From Streptomyces sp. DH5 (GTDB taxonomy: Bacteria; Actinomycetota; Actinomycetes; Streptomycetales; Streptomycetaceae): DNA of 64,000 bases. The position numbers and the translations under genes were made by a program. Positions 26,801 to 33,410 of this stretch are shown here, in pieces (positions within the stretch are counted from its first letter, which is position 1; every line of letters starts with the position of its first letter). The notes below the pieces were generated by a model that was not told the DNA's origin, made no database searches, and was given only the letters and a program-made list of their open reading frames with translations. The stretch is from the NCBI RefSeq assembly GCF_020873915.1, contig NZ_JAHWGP010000004.1, positions 1 to 64,000 on the forward strand, in the 5' to 3' direction.

Positions 26801-28615
26801 GAAGCCTTGGTCGAGGACACTGACGAACCGGCCTTCGGCGTCCGCCTCACGGATGCCCAGGGCGTTGAGCGCGGAGGCGAGCCCGGGGTCCTGACCGATC
26901 TCGCCGACCACGTACTTCAGGGACTCCCGCAGCCCGTCCTCGTCGGAACGGCGGAACACCTGGCCGGGCACGGGGGCGACGAGACCGTGCTCCTCGGTGA
27001 GGACGATCTCCGCCTTGCGTGCCTCCTCGGCGTACAGGGACTTCGCCTCGATCATGTCGGCGAGGATGCGGATCGCCGTCGCCGACGCCTCCGCGGTGCC
27101 GCACCCGACCAGTGCCTCCAGCCAGGCACGCACATCGGCACGCTTGTGTCCGGCCGCCCCGAGGATGTGCTCCACCTTGCCGGCGCGCAGCGTGTCGATC
27201 TCGGCGTTCGGATGGAGCCAGTCCGACGGGCGGCCGGGGCACTCGTGCCACATCCGCAGCCAACCGGCGCTCCGCTCCTTGTCGAGACGGGGAGGAATCC
27301 GCAGCTGGGTCGGTATGCGCAGTACGCCCTCCTGATCGGGCAGCGAGGGGCGGACCGCCGCCTGCTTCCAGATCTCCTCAGTGAGGAACGAGTCGGCCCA
27401 ACTGATCGCCTCCTTCACGCGACCGGGCAGCAGCGGAAGGTAGGCGGCGGGGTCCTCGGCGGGGGCGAGTCGTGGGAGGGAGTCGACGACCAACGTGGCC
27501 GAGACTCGGATCATCTCCTCGTTGAACGCCGAGGAGTCGAGCAGATTCTGCCGGTCCTCGTTGGTCTTCCAGGCGCCGTTGAGGATGCCGCTCAAGGACA
27601 TCTCGTACTTGGTGGGGAAGAAGGACCAGAAGCGACCCCGCCCCCGCGCCTGAGGGCTCACCCGGAGTCCGCTCTTCGTGTCCTGCTCCAGGGCAGGAAC
27701 GGCCCAGGCCAGGTCGAGGGTGAGCCGGTCGTGCAGCTCGCCGGCGTCGGCCCGCGCAGCCGGACCGGGTTCGTGCGTAGTGGAGAAGACACGCCACCGG
27801 GCGCTCGTGGGCGTCCGCCCCGTCCGCTCCTCGATCACGGTGTGCAGATCACCGGACTGTTCGGTGGTCAGCACCCGGCGGACGGGCGGACGAGGCCGGC
27901 GGTCCTCCAGGACCACCTTCGCCACGTGTGGCGACAGGAGTTGGAAGCCGAGCGGGAACTCCTCCCGGGCCGAGCCGCCGTGCATGTCGAGCGCCAACCT
28001 ACCGGCGGCGCCCTTCAGCAACGGAAGACGGACGACCGTGGTGGCCCAGCCCAACAACTCGTCGAGAACGGGATCCTTGGCACGCTCGGCATCGGCGTCG
28101 AGAGGACGTGCCATGCGCAGGACCGGCGCCTCGAACTCCTCACCCAGCCGCTGCCGTACGCCGGGGACCGACCGGATCTTCTCCCGTGCCCATTCGCGAT
28201 CGAAACCGAAGGAGCCGGAACTGCTGAAGAACTGGGGGGCGTCGGTGACCACCAGCACGGATTTCACACCCACGCCGAAACGGCCGATCTGGCCACCTCG
28301 CTTGCGGGACATGCTCATTCGAAGAATGGTCTCCGCACCCTCGGGGCTCACTGGATCACCCTCGTTGGCACAGTAGAGGTGAGCGTCGGTGAGGACGACT
28401 TGGACGTGACCTCCGGGCTGGGCGGCGATTTCGTCCGCGGCGTTCTGCACGAGCTCGAAGAGCTGACGATCCCCGTATCCGCCCTGCGTAATACGACGTT
28501 CGCCGTTGGCGTGCTCCGGAATGAGACCGGGATCGACCTCGTACGTCTGCAGGACGCGAGAGGACTGTTCGATAACGGTACGGATAACCTGCGAAGAGTG
28601 GGCGGACATTTCCAT
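23873..28615 (-). CDS. Giant GHKL-ATPase / SF2-helicase fusion protein
   Basis: A 1580-residue protein. An N-terminal GHKL (sacsin/Hsp90-like) ATPase is marked by the N box ELVQNAADE (54-62), G1 YCANEGDPV (81-89) and G2 GRFGVGVKSV (111-120). A long central region of about 900 residues shows no domain I recognise. A complete SF2 helicase occupies roughly the last 430 residues: LHDYQEDLVRNI, LPTGAGKT (Walker A), VIVDEAHTALP (DEAH), GLTATPFR (III), TNYGVLAQGFDAPA (V) and QMIGRGLRGP (VI). It starts the coupled four-gene block; the UvrD start overlaps its stop in GTGA. Combining a GHKL module with a helicase in one chain suggests ATP-gated clamping plus DNA translocation. Confidence 0.85.
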   Translation of the reverse strand: MEMSAHSSQVIRTVIEQSSRVLQTYEVDPGLIPEHANGERRITQGGYGDRQLFELVQNAADEIAAQPGGHVQVVLTDAHLYCANEGDPVSPEGAETILRMSMSRKRGGQIGRFGVGVKSVLVVTDAPQFFSSSGSFGFDREWAREKIRSVPGVRQRLGEEFEAPVLRMARPLDADAERAKDPVLDELLGWATTVVRLPLLKGAAGRLALDMHGGSAREEFPLGFQLLSPHVAKVVLEDRRPRPPVRRVLTTEQSGDLHTVIEERTGRTPTSARWRVFSTTHEPGPAARADAGELHDRLTLDLAWAVPALEQDTKSGLRVSPQARGRGRFWSFFPTKYEMSLSGILNGAWKTNEDRQNLLDSSAFNEEMIRVSATLVVDSLPRLAPAEDPAAYLPLLPGRVKEAISWADSFLTEEIWKQAAVRPSLPDQEGVLRIPTQLRIPPRLDKERSAGWLRMWHECPGRPSDWLHPNAEIDTLRAGKVEHILGAAGHKRADVRAWLEALVGCGTAEASATAIRILADMIEAKSLYAEEARKAEIVLTEEHGLVAPVPGQVFRRSDEDGLRESLKYVVGEIGQDPGLASALNALGIREADAEGRFVSVLDQGFTGWADAEWERFWDLFRQAGGRRLTHTVLQHVPDARETLRVRTADGRFRPVRDCMLPGAVVDAGREPNIAVDTKFHSDDLAFFRDIGLRERPSTSMRPEGEAWFEEYREAVHASYLRTLSSGTPRPALNRMKVEGAPIGGPLHFFRSLSKESRAAFLKALPDEAVVDNWTRQIGAQTSTRRAVTSPIRWMLRKYGTVSTSKGIKPLTEAVGPQLAAYRDVLPVADISPEKARKLRLPTSVDEVPADHWEALLSEVLRSEDDAFVGNTYVMLTRFEAAFPEDSLTRCRIGDAWGTRPDDEITVAVGMTEYRALRAEQLPALLVASAEDAELMVEKWQMQRYADAITKETREVPDGDPVALTDLFPALRQRLRIDHRNTTIQRCTELEEVTRTENGTKSRPLDAVLQGGTIKVRVPLDPEPMLRLIDRELGLGLGAAGCRAVLEHQERAARDSVMKAARKAVRDAADIVTKIELLIGADALRAGLPNGLMEAELRESGGTEPSGHRIAQMAFNAYGDGVLQHYTRDIQARFPDAPASYGGSSSAVTFVSDLGLPVAFAGSRTPALPAFETVDGPRDFPRLHDYQEDLVRNITTLLDRLAPQRAMLSLPTGAGKTRVTAEAVIRWVKRVGDLGGPLLWIAQTEELCEQAVQSWKFVWSKVGAERPLTISRLWSSREVGNVVENPHLVVATDAKLERCLGTDQYAWLRQATLVIVDEAHTALPKRYTGILNQLGLTQYETARHLIGLTATPFRNRNEDETSRLITRFGNRRLDEGVFPSGDPYRDLQEWGMLAQVEHRTLTGGRIQLTQDERTYSERMAMLSRSAEQRLVDDHARSRRIVDAVADLPEDWPTLLFATSVDHAKYLAAMLNDRGVTAAAVDSTTSDQDRRRRIEDFRTNRIRVLTNYGVLAQGFDAPATRVVVVARPVYSTNVYQQMIGRGLRGPRNGGKPTCLILNIDDNIANFDTQLAFTEFEHLWSRK

Positions 28616-28716
28616 CTCGATTCTCGTGCGAGGTCAACGGCCTGAGAAGGCGGACGAGTGGACCGGGCGAGGACGTTTCATGCCGGTACGACCTGCGATG
28701 ACGCACGGCCAGCGGG

Positions 28717-28947
28717 TCAGTCGTCGTCGGCGCCGGGGCCATCGGTGGCGGTCGGATCGATGGATCCGGGAAAGCCACGGAAGAGTTCGTGGGCGTCCTC
28801 GATAGATAATCCGTACCAGGTGAGGATCTGCTTTCTCTCCATGGCCGAGCTGGCCATGGAGAGGGCCAAGTGGATCGAGCTGACTTCACGCATCGAGTAC
28901 GGGGGAATGTCGTACGGGGGTCCCGTCTCCCCGGGAGGGTCTTCCAT
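28717..28947 (-). CDS. Small protein at the head of the defence operon
   Basis: A predicted 76-residue acidic protein (MEDPPGETGPPYDIPPYSMREVSSIHLALSM..., ending in a Gly/Asp-rich tail). Its middle is helical and contains MERKQILTWYGLSIEDAHELF. No family recognised. The chosen ATG at 28947 has a GGAGG site 12 bp upstream; the frame is open to 29217 but that part has no coding character. It lies between the candidate promoter at 29087-29115 and the GHKL-helicase gene (101-bp gap), so it is the first gene of the leftward operon. It could be a regulator or a structural accessory. Confidence 0.6.
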   Translation of the reverse strand: MEDPPGETGPPYDIPPYSMREVSSIHLALSMASSAMERKQILTWYGLSIEDAHELFRGFPGSIDPTATDGPGADDD

Positions 28948-29031
28948 GGCTGTTCGGGTTCCTCCGGTCCGTGTTGGGATCCCCGTACCATGAGCGCGTT
29001 CGGGGGCGAGTGGGCGGAAATGGATACACCT

Positions 29032-29050
29032 CACCCCTGTCGCAGGGGTG
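29032..29050. other. Perfect 8-bp hairpin in the leftward operon leader
   Basis: CACCCCTG, TCG, CAGGGGTG is a perfect inverted repeat. It lies between the candidate leftward promoter and the first gene, so it would form a hairpin in the mRNA leader or act as an operator. Confidence 0.5.
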
Positions 29051-29086
29051 TTGTTCCGAGCGAGGCGGACAGTTCCGCCGCCGACG

Positions 29087-29115
29087 ATCGTAGAGGATTC
29101 ACTCGATCGTGTCAC
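29087..29115 (-). promoter_or_regulatory. Candidate promoter of the leftward defence operon
   Basis: Read on the minus strand, GTGACA (29115-29110) and TACGAT (29092-29087) are separated by 17 bp, five and four matches to the -35 and -10 consensus. The implied leader is about 130 nt and contains the hairpin at 29032-29050. Confidence 0.5.
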
Positions 29116-29275
29116 CCCCAATCTCACCCCACACAAGGGGAGTTGAAGGCTCCGTTTGCTGGATGTTTCCGTCCGTGAACTTTCCTTCGTCGGCCACATC
29201 GTTTCACTCACCCTCATTGCCGGACTTATTGGGCGAAGTGGACAGGGGGACTGGCGTTGAGGATGGACGGCGCCG

Positions 29276-29310
29276 CGTCAAGTGACAGTTGACGATCGTT
29301 GTCGCGTCAA
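29276..29310. promoter_or_regulatory. Three CGTCAA/TTGACG half-sites, probable operator
   Basis: CGTCAA (29276-29281), TTGACG (29289-29294) and CGTCAA (29305-29310) form two overlapping dyads with 7- and 10-bp gaps, 68 bp upstream of the XRE-GHKL gene. The central TTGACG also resembles a -35 box. The downstream gene encodes an N-terminal XRE domain, making autoregulation likely. An A-rich hexamer repeat (AACGRC, about four copies, 29337-29360) follows in the leader. The whole 28948-29377 spacer is otherwise non-coding. Confidence 0.55.
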
Positions 29311-29377
29311 ATTAACCTGTCCGGGACCCTGGGTACAACGGCAACGACAACGACAACGGTGAAGAGCGGGAGGCCCG

Positions 29378-31537
29378 ATGGAGGCCGGCGAGGAGTTCGG
29401 GCCCTGGTTGGCCCGTCAGCTCAGGATCGCGGGTATGACGCAGGCGGAGCTGGCGGAGGAGTTGGGGCTGACCCGAGCCGCTGTCTCGGCGTGGATCACC
29501 AAGCGTTCGGTCCCGCGTCCGACCGTCATGGGTGAGATTGCCAAGGCGCTGGGCACGGACCTGGGCACCGTTCACACCCGCACCACCGATACACAGGCCG
29601 GTCTACCCGTCACCTGGTACCACCGCCCCGGCTACCGGGACGGCGGACGGGACGGCGGGAACGCCGCCGCGTTCGCCTTCGACGCGGACGTCCAGGTGCT
29701 CGCGCGTGAGACCTGCCAGAACAGTCTCGACGAGCGCCTCGTGGAGAACGGACGCCCGGTCCGCGTGCGCTACACGATCCACGAACTGACCGGCGAGGCA
29801 TTGGAGGCGTTCCGCGCCGCGATCCTCTGGGACGAACTCCAGCCCCACTACCTGGCGGTCTCGGAGTCCGCCGCCGATCAGAAGGTCGGGCGGGTCGTGG
29901 ACGCCGGCGTGCGTGACATGTTCGAGAAGGGTCGCCTGATTCTTCTGCGTGTCGACGACTACAACGCCTCCGGGCTCACCGGTGACGACTACGACGACGG
30001 CAAGTTCGCGGCCGTCGTCCGCCGGCAGTTGGAGAGTCTCAAGTCCGGTAGCAACGCGGGTGGTTCGTACGGGCTCGGCAAGGCGACTCTCTGGGCGACC
30101 AGCGCGCTCGGCATGGTCCTGATCAACTCCACGCTCTCCGTTCCCCACGAGGGCCGCACCGAACGCCGTGTCATCGGACGACTGGAACTTCCATGGCGCT
30201 CCGTCGACGGCCGCGAGTGCGCGGGACCCGCCTGGTTGGGGCGCCCCGACCCCGAGACGCCCGGCGCGGAGGTGGTCCGCTCGTGGTGGGCGGACACGGA
30301 GACGGTCGAACGACTTCACCTCGCCCGCGACAGCGACGAGCCGGGAACGTCCTTCCTCATCGTCGGCGCCCATGACGTGGCGAGTCTTGCGTCGGAGAAG
30401 ATCGACGCGGTCGTCGACGAGGACGAGAACGGCGGCAGCGAGGACGACGGGACCCGTGACATCACCGTCATGCACCGTCGGCTGGTCGAGGCGCTGGGAC
30501 GGGACTTCTGGGCGGCCATGACCGGAGGGGGCAGCAGGCTCCCATTGTTGGAGACGTCCGTACGGACACTGCGCAACGGCGAAGTCGTCATCCCGGAGGA
30601 AAAGGTCGATCCCAGCGAGACGCAGCCCTCACGTACGCGTGCGTTGCGGGCCTTCTACGAGGGGACGACCGTAGACCGGCTCACCCAGGCCGGCCAAGTG
30701 GCGCTCCGCAACGTTCCGCTTCGCCTGCCCCTTGCCGGTGGACGCCGGGGCACGCTCGGCATCCACCAGGGGGTGCTGCTGGTCACGGAGGCGGAGGACA
30801 GGGACGGTGTGCCGAATCAGGTCCACTCGTTGCGCGGCAACCGAATGACCGTCAGGAAGGCCGGCGTCAGTGGGTTGCCTCTGGGCGTCAACAACTTCCA
30901 AGCGGTTCTGCTGCTCGGACAGGCGGCCGGGGAGTCGGCACCCTTCGCGGTGGAGGCGGAGGAGTTCCTGCGCGCCGCCGAACCGCCCGAGCACGACCGC
31001 TGGGGTCAGACCGAGGAGCTGACCCTGCGGTGGTCGCACAGCGCGCACTACCGGATCTCCAGATTGACCACCGAGGTCAACGCCGCAGTGAAGGAGCTGG
31101 TGGTCCGGCCGAAGAGCGCCGGGTCGCAGGAGAGCGCCAAGCTGCGCAAGAAGCTCACCGTGCAGCGCAAGGCAGCCGCTCCCAAGCGCGCCTCCGGACC
31201 GACGCTGCCGGAACTGGACGGGCTGGCCGCCGAGATCGGCGTCGACGGGGAGTGGAAAATCACCGCAGAGGTGAAACTGCCGCGCGCCGACGAACTGCCC
31301 GCGATGAGCCCGGTGGTCCTGCTGGACGTCCGGTCCGGCAGCCGGCCGAAGCTCGACTGGGCCGAGCTGGTCGCCGTGGAGGGATGCGAGGTAGAGGGCG
31401 GAGCGCTTCACTTCACACCGCATGCCCGCCGAGCCGTCTTCCGGGGCTTCACCGACGTCACCAGCCATCCGGTACGCAGCGAATACACGCGGCTCGTTCT
31501 CGAGCTCCGTGCCGGTGCGCAGGGGAGTGAGGCATGA
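29378..31537 (+). CDS. XRE-HTH / GHKL ATPase fusion protein
   Basis: A 719-residue protein. Residues about 12-62 are an XRE helix-turn-helix (LRIAGMTQAELAEELGLTRAAVSAWI). A GHKL (MutL/MORC-like) ATPase follows: N box ETCQNSLDE (111-119), G1 VDDYNASGL (192-200) and G2 AGGSYGLGKA (227-236). The remaining about 450 residues include a basic, Lys-rich linker (about 575-615) and a C-terminal region without a recognised domain. GHKL ATPases are known in predicted prokaryotic restriction-modification loci, but a fused XRE reader is unusual and suggests DNA sensing or self-control through the CGTCAA sites upstream. It leads the rightward operon; the next ATG overlaps its stop. Confidence 0.8.
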   Translation: MEAGEEFGPWLARQLRIAGMTQAELAEELGLTRAAVSAWITKRSVPRPTVMGEIAKALGTDLGTVHTRTTDTQAGLPVTWYHRPGYRDGGRDGGNAAAFAFDADVQVLARETCQNSLDERLVENGRPVRVRYTIHELTGEALEAFRAAILWDELQPHYLAVSESAADQKVGRVVDAGVRDMFEKGRLILLRVDDYNASGLTGDDYDDGKFAAVVRRQLESLKSGSNAGGSYGLGKATLWATSALGMVLINSTLSVPHEGRTERRVIGRLELPWRSVDGRECAGPAWLGRPDPETPGAEVVRSWWADTETVERLHLARDSDEPGTSFLIVGAHDVASLASEKIDAVVDEDENGGSEDDGTRDITVMHRRLVEALGRDFWAAMTGGGSRLPLLETSVRTLRNGEVVIPEEKVDPSETQPSRTRALRAFYEGTTVDRLTQAGQVALRNVPLRLPLAGGRRGTLGIHQGVLLVTEAEDRDGVPNQVHSLRGNRMTVRKAGVSGLPLGVNNFQAVLLLGQAAGESAPFAVEAEEFLRAAEPPEHDRWGQTEELTLRWSHSAHYRISRLTTEVNAAVKELVVRPKSAGSQESAKLRKKLTVQRKAAAPKRASGPTLPELDGLAAEIGVDGEWKITAEVKLPRADELPAMSPVVLLDVRSGSRPKLDWAELVAVEGCEVEGGALHFTPHARRAVFRGFTDVTSHPVRSEYTRLVLELRAGAQGSEA

Positions 31538-32529
31538 AGTTCTACCCGTACAAGCGACTCAACCGTCCGATCGCCCTCCGGGTGACCTCGGCGACTCTCA
31601 AGCTGCCCGATGGCACCTTCGACCCTCTGGACACCTCCGCCTACTCCGTTCCGCAGCGGACCGTGGCTCTGGGCGTGGCCCGGCACGAGGACTGGATCTC
31701 GGCCAGGATCGGCCTCTCCGCCACCTTGCCCCCCGGCGCCACCGGCCCCGATGCCCCGTGGAGCGGCCTGCGAGTCCTGGCGGTACTCGCCGACGGAGAC
31801 ACCAATCTCCGAACCACCGTGGAGCTGCGACAGGACGGTCCGGACAGTAAGGAGTGGTCCGGCCAGATCGAGGTGCTCCACGACGACCACGCGGGACGTG
31901 CGAGTCTCGCTGCCTACGCCGTCGCCACCGTCGACGGCGTGGAGGGGCGGTCGATCACCGAGACCGACGCGGACTGGACCGTCGACGTGGTCGCTGACGA
32001 GCCACTGGGCGGCCTGCGGCTCGACGTGAAGCAGGCCGGCTTCTCCAAGAGCGCGAGGGAGTGGCTGCGCCCCTACGCCGACGTCCCCTGGGTGATCGAC
32101 GCCTCGGGACGACTGCCACTGGTGATGATCAATACGGACGTCGAGGGGTTCTCGGACCTCCTCGGCGGCAACGGCGGGGGGATCGAGAACAAGGTTCACG
32201 AACTCCTGTTGTCCCAGATGGCCACGGATGTCTGGACTGCGGTGTTCCACAGTGCCGTGGGCGATCTGGAGGTCGAACCGGACGGTTCTCCGATCTTCCC
32301 CACCGACTGGAGGGGCGAGGTCCTGCGGGAGATGCTTCCCGACGTGGTGCCGGGGCTGCACGTCGAGGAGGCGCTGCGCCAGGTCCATCGACGGCGGACC
32401 GATGACGCGGGCTGGGTGGAACTTCAGACCCGGATCCACTACGCCGCCGTACGTCGCGCGGGTGCGAGCAAGGCGGTCGCCAACGCTCTGCGCGCGTTGC
32501 AGCAGATGAACCGAGAGGACAGCGAGTGA
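31534..32529 (+). CDS. Defence-island protein of unknown function (331 aa)
   Basis: I do not recognise this protein. It begins MKFYPYKRLNRPIALRVTSATLKLPDG and appears beta-rich for the first about 170 residues, then helical. Conserved-looking blocks include RHEDWISARI, WLRPYADVPWVIDASGRLPLVMINTD and GGGIENKVHELLLSQMATDVW. A C-terminal helical stretch (VELQTRIHYAAVRRAGASKAVANALRALQQM) may mediate assembly. No nuclease or ATPase motif is evident. It is joined to the XRE-GHKL gene by ATGA and to the next gene by GTGA, so the three proteins are made together. It may be a partner or effector of the GHKL ATPase. Confidence 0.8.
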   Translation: MKFYPYKRLNRPIALRVTSATLKLPDGTFDPLDTSAYSVPQRTVALGVARHEDWISARIGLSATLPPGATGPDAPWSGLRVLAVLADGDTNLRTTVELRQDGPDSKEWSGQIEVLHDDHAGRASLAAYAVATVDGVEGRSITETDADWTVDVVADEPLGGLRLDVKQAGFSKSAREWLRPYADVPWVIDASGRLPLVMINTDVEGFSDLLGGNGGGIENKVHELLLSQMATDVWTAVFHSAVGDLEVEPDGSPIFPTDWRGEVLREMLPDVVPGLHVEEALRQVHRRRTDDAGWVELQTRIHYAAVRRAGASKAVANALRALQQMNREDSE

Positions 32530-33401
32530 TCGAGAAGCCCTACCACGTTCCCGAGCGTCTCGGCCTGCTGTCCGGAGCCGCCGCCGACCCCTTCCTCACC
32601 GAGGATCTCCTCAGAGGGGTGCAGGGCCATGGCGGTGTCGACCTGGCCAAGGTCGTCGAGCCCCTGCCGGAGGACGACGCCAGGTGGGAGGTGGAGCCCC
32701 TGAGGGACCTCGTGGACGACGCGATGTTCCAGTTCAAGGACAACCGGACGGACGCCGACGGCTGGTTGGCGCCCCGGTTGCACGCGACGCTCCGTCTCAC
32801 CCGGCGGGAAGCCGCGGACAAGAGGATCTGGAACCACATCGCGCTGGCCGTCGCGCCTGACTACGTGGCCTGGAGACACCCCGCGACGGCTCCGGAGGGG
32901 AAGATTCCCCGCATCAACCCGGCCCGGTTCAAAGGTGCTCCGGACCGTCAGTGCTTCTCCCGGTTGTGGTGGGCGGCGGAGATGTTCCGCAACGGCGCGG
33001 ACTACACGCCGGTGGTGAAGGCCTGCTCCAACCAGGACCTCATTCACAACGCTCTGCGTCTGAGCCTGGTGGACCATCGGCCAACGGCTCAGGCGTTGGT
33101 GCGGATCCTGGAACGAGGGATCGCCACCACCGGGCGGGAGATCAACGGGCTGATCGCGGCGATCAACACCGCCGGCGCCACTTTGGTCTACGACGCGTTC
33201 GCCGAGGACGAGCCACGCGACCCGGGGGCACTGCGCCAGTGGATCGCGGAGGCCGAGTCCGCGCCGCCCGCGCCCCGGCACGATCTGCCCACCGGACCCG
33301 GTGAGGAGCCCGTCCCGGAGGCGTCGGTGGAGAAGCTCACCGAGCACTTCGCCAACCTCTTCGAGACGGCACCGGTCAGGGGACGGGTACCGCAGGACTG
33401 A
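32526..33401 (+). CDS. DUF6339-like defence-island protein
   Basis: A 291-residue soluble protein, GTG start in a GTGA overlap. The core WLAPRLHATLRLTRREAADKRIWNHIALAVAPDYVAWRH and RQCFSRLWWAAEMFRNGADYTPV resembles what I remember as the DUF6339 family, found in bacterial defence neighbourhoods; the match is from memory and needs a profile search. The remainder is helical with an acidic, Pro-rich segment near residue 255. No catalytic motif is visible. It is the last gene of the rightward operon, 9 bp from the convergent methyltransferase stop. Confidence 0.75.
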   Translation: MIEKPYHVPERLGLLSGAAADPFLTEDLLRGVQGHGGVDLAKVVEPLPEDDARWEVEPLRDLVDDAMFQFKDNRTDADGWLAPRLHATLRLTRREAADKRIWNHIALAVAPDYVAWRHPATAPEGKIPRINPARFKGAPDRQCFSRLWWAAEMFRNGADYTPVVKACSNQDLIHNALRLSLVDHRPTAQALVRILERGIATTGREINGLIAAINTAGATLVYDAFAEDEPRDPGALRQWIAEAESAPPAPRHDLPTGPGEEPVPEASVEKLTEHFANLFETAPVRGRVPQD

Positions 33402-33410
33402 GGCGAGGGG

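Noticed and set aside
28948-29217. N-terminal extension of the 76-residue protein to 29217
   Set aside because: It would span the candidate promoter and leader hairpin, and has Ser/Thr-rich non-coding composition.
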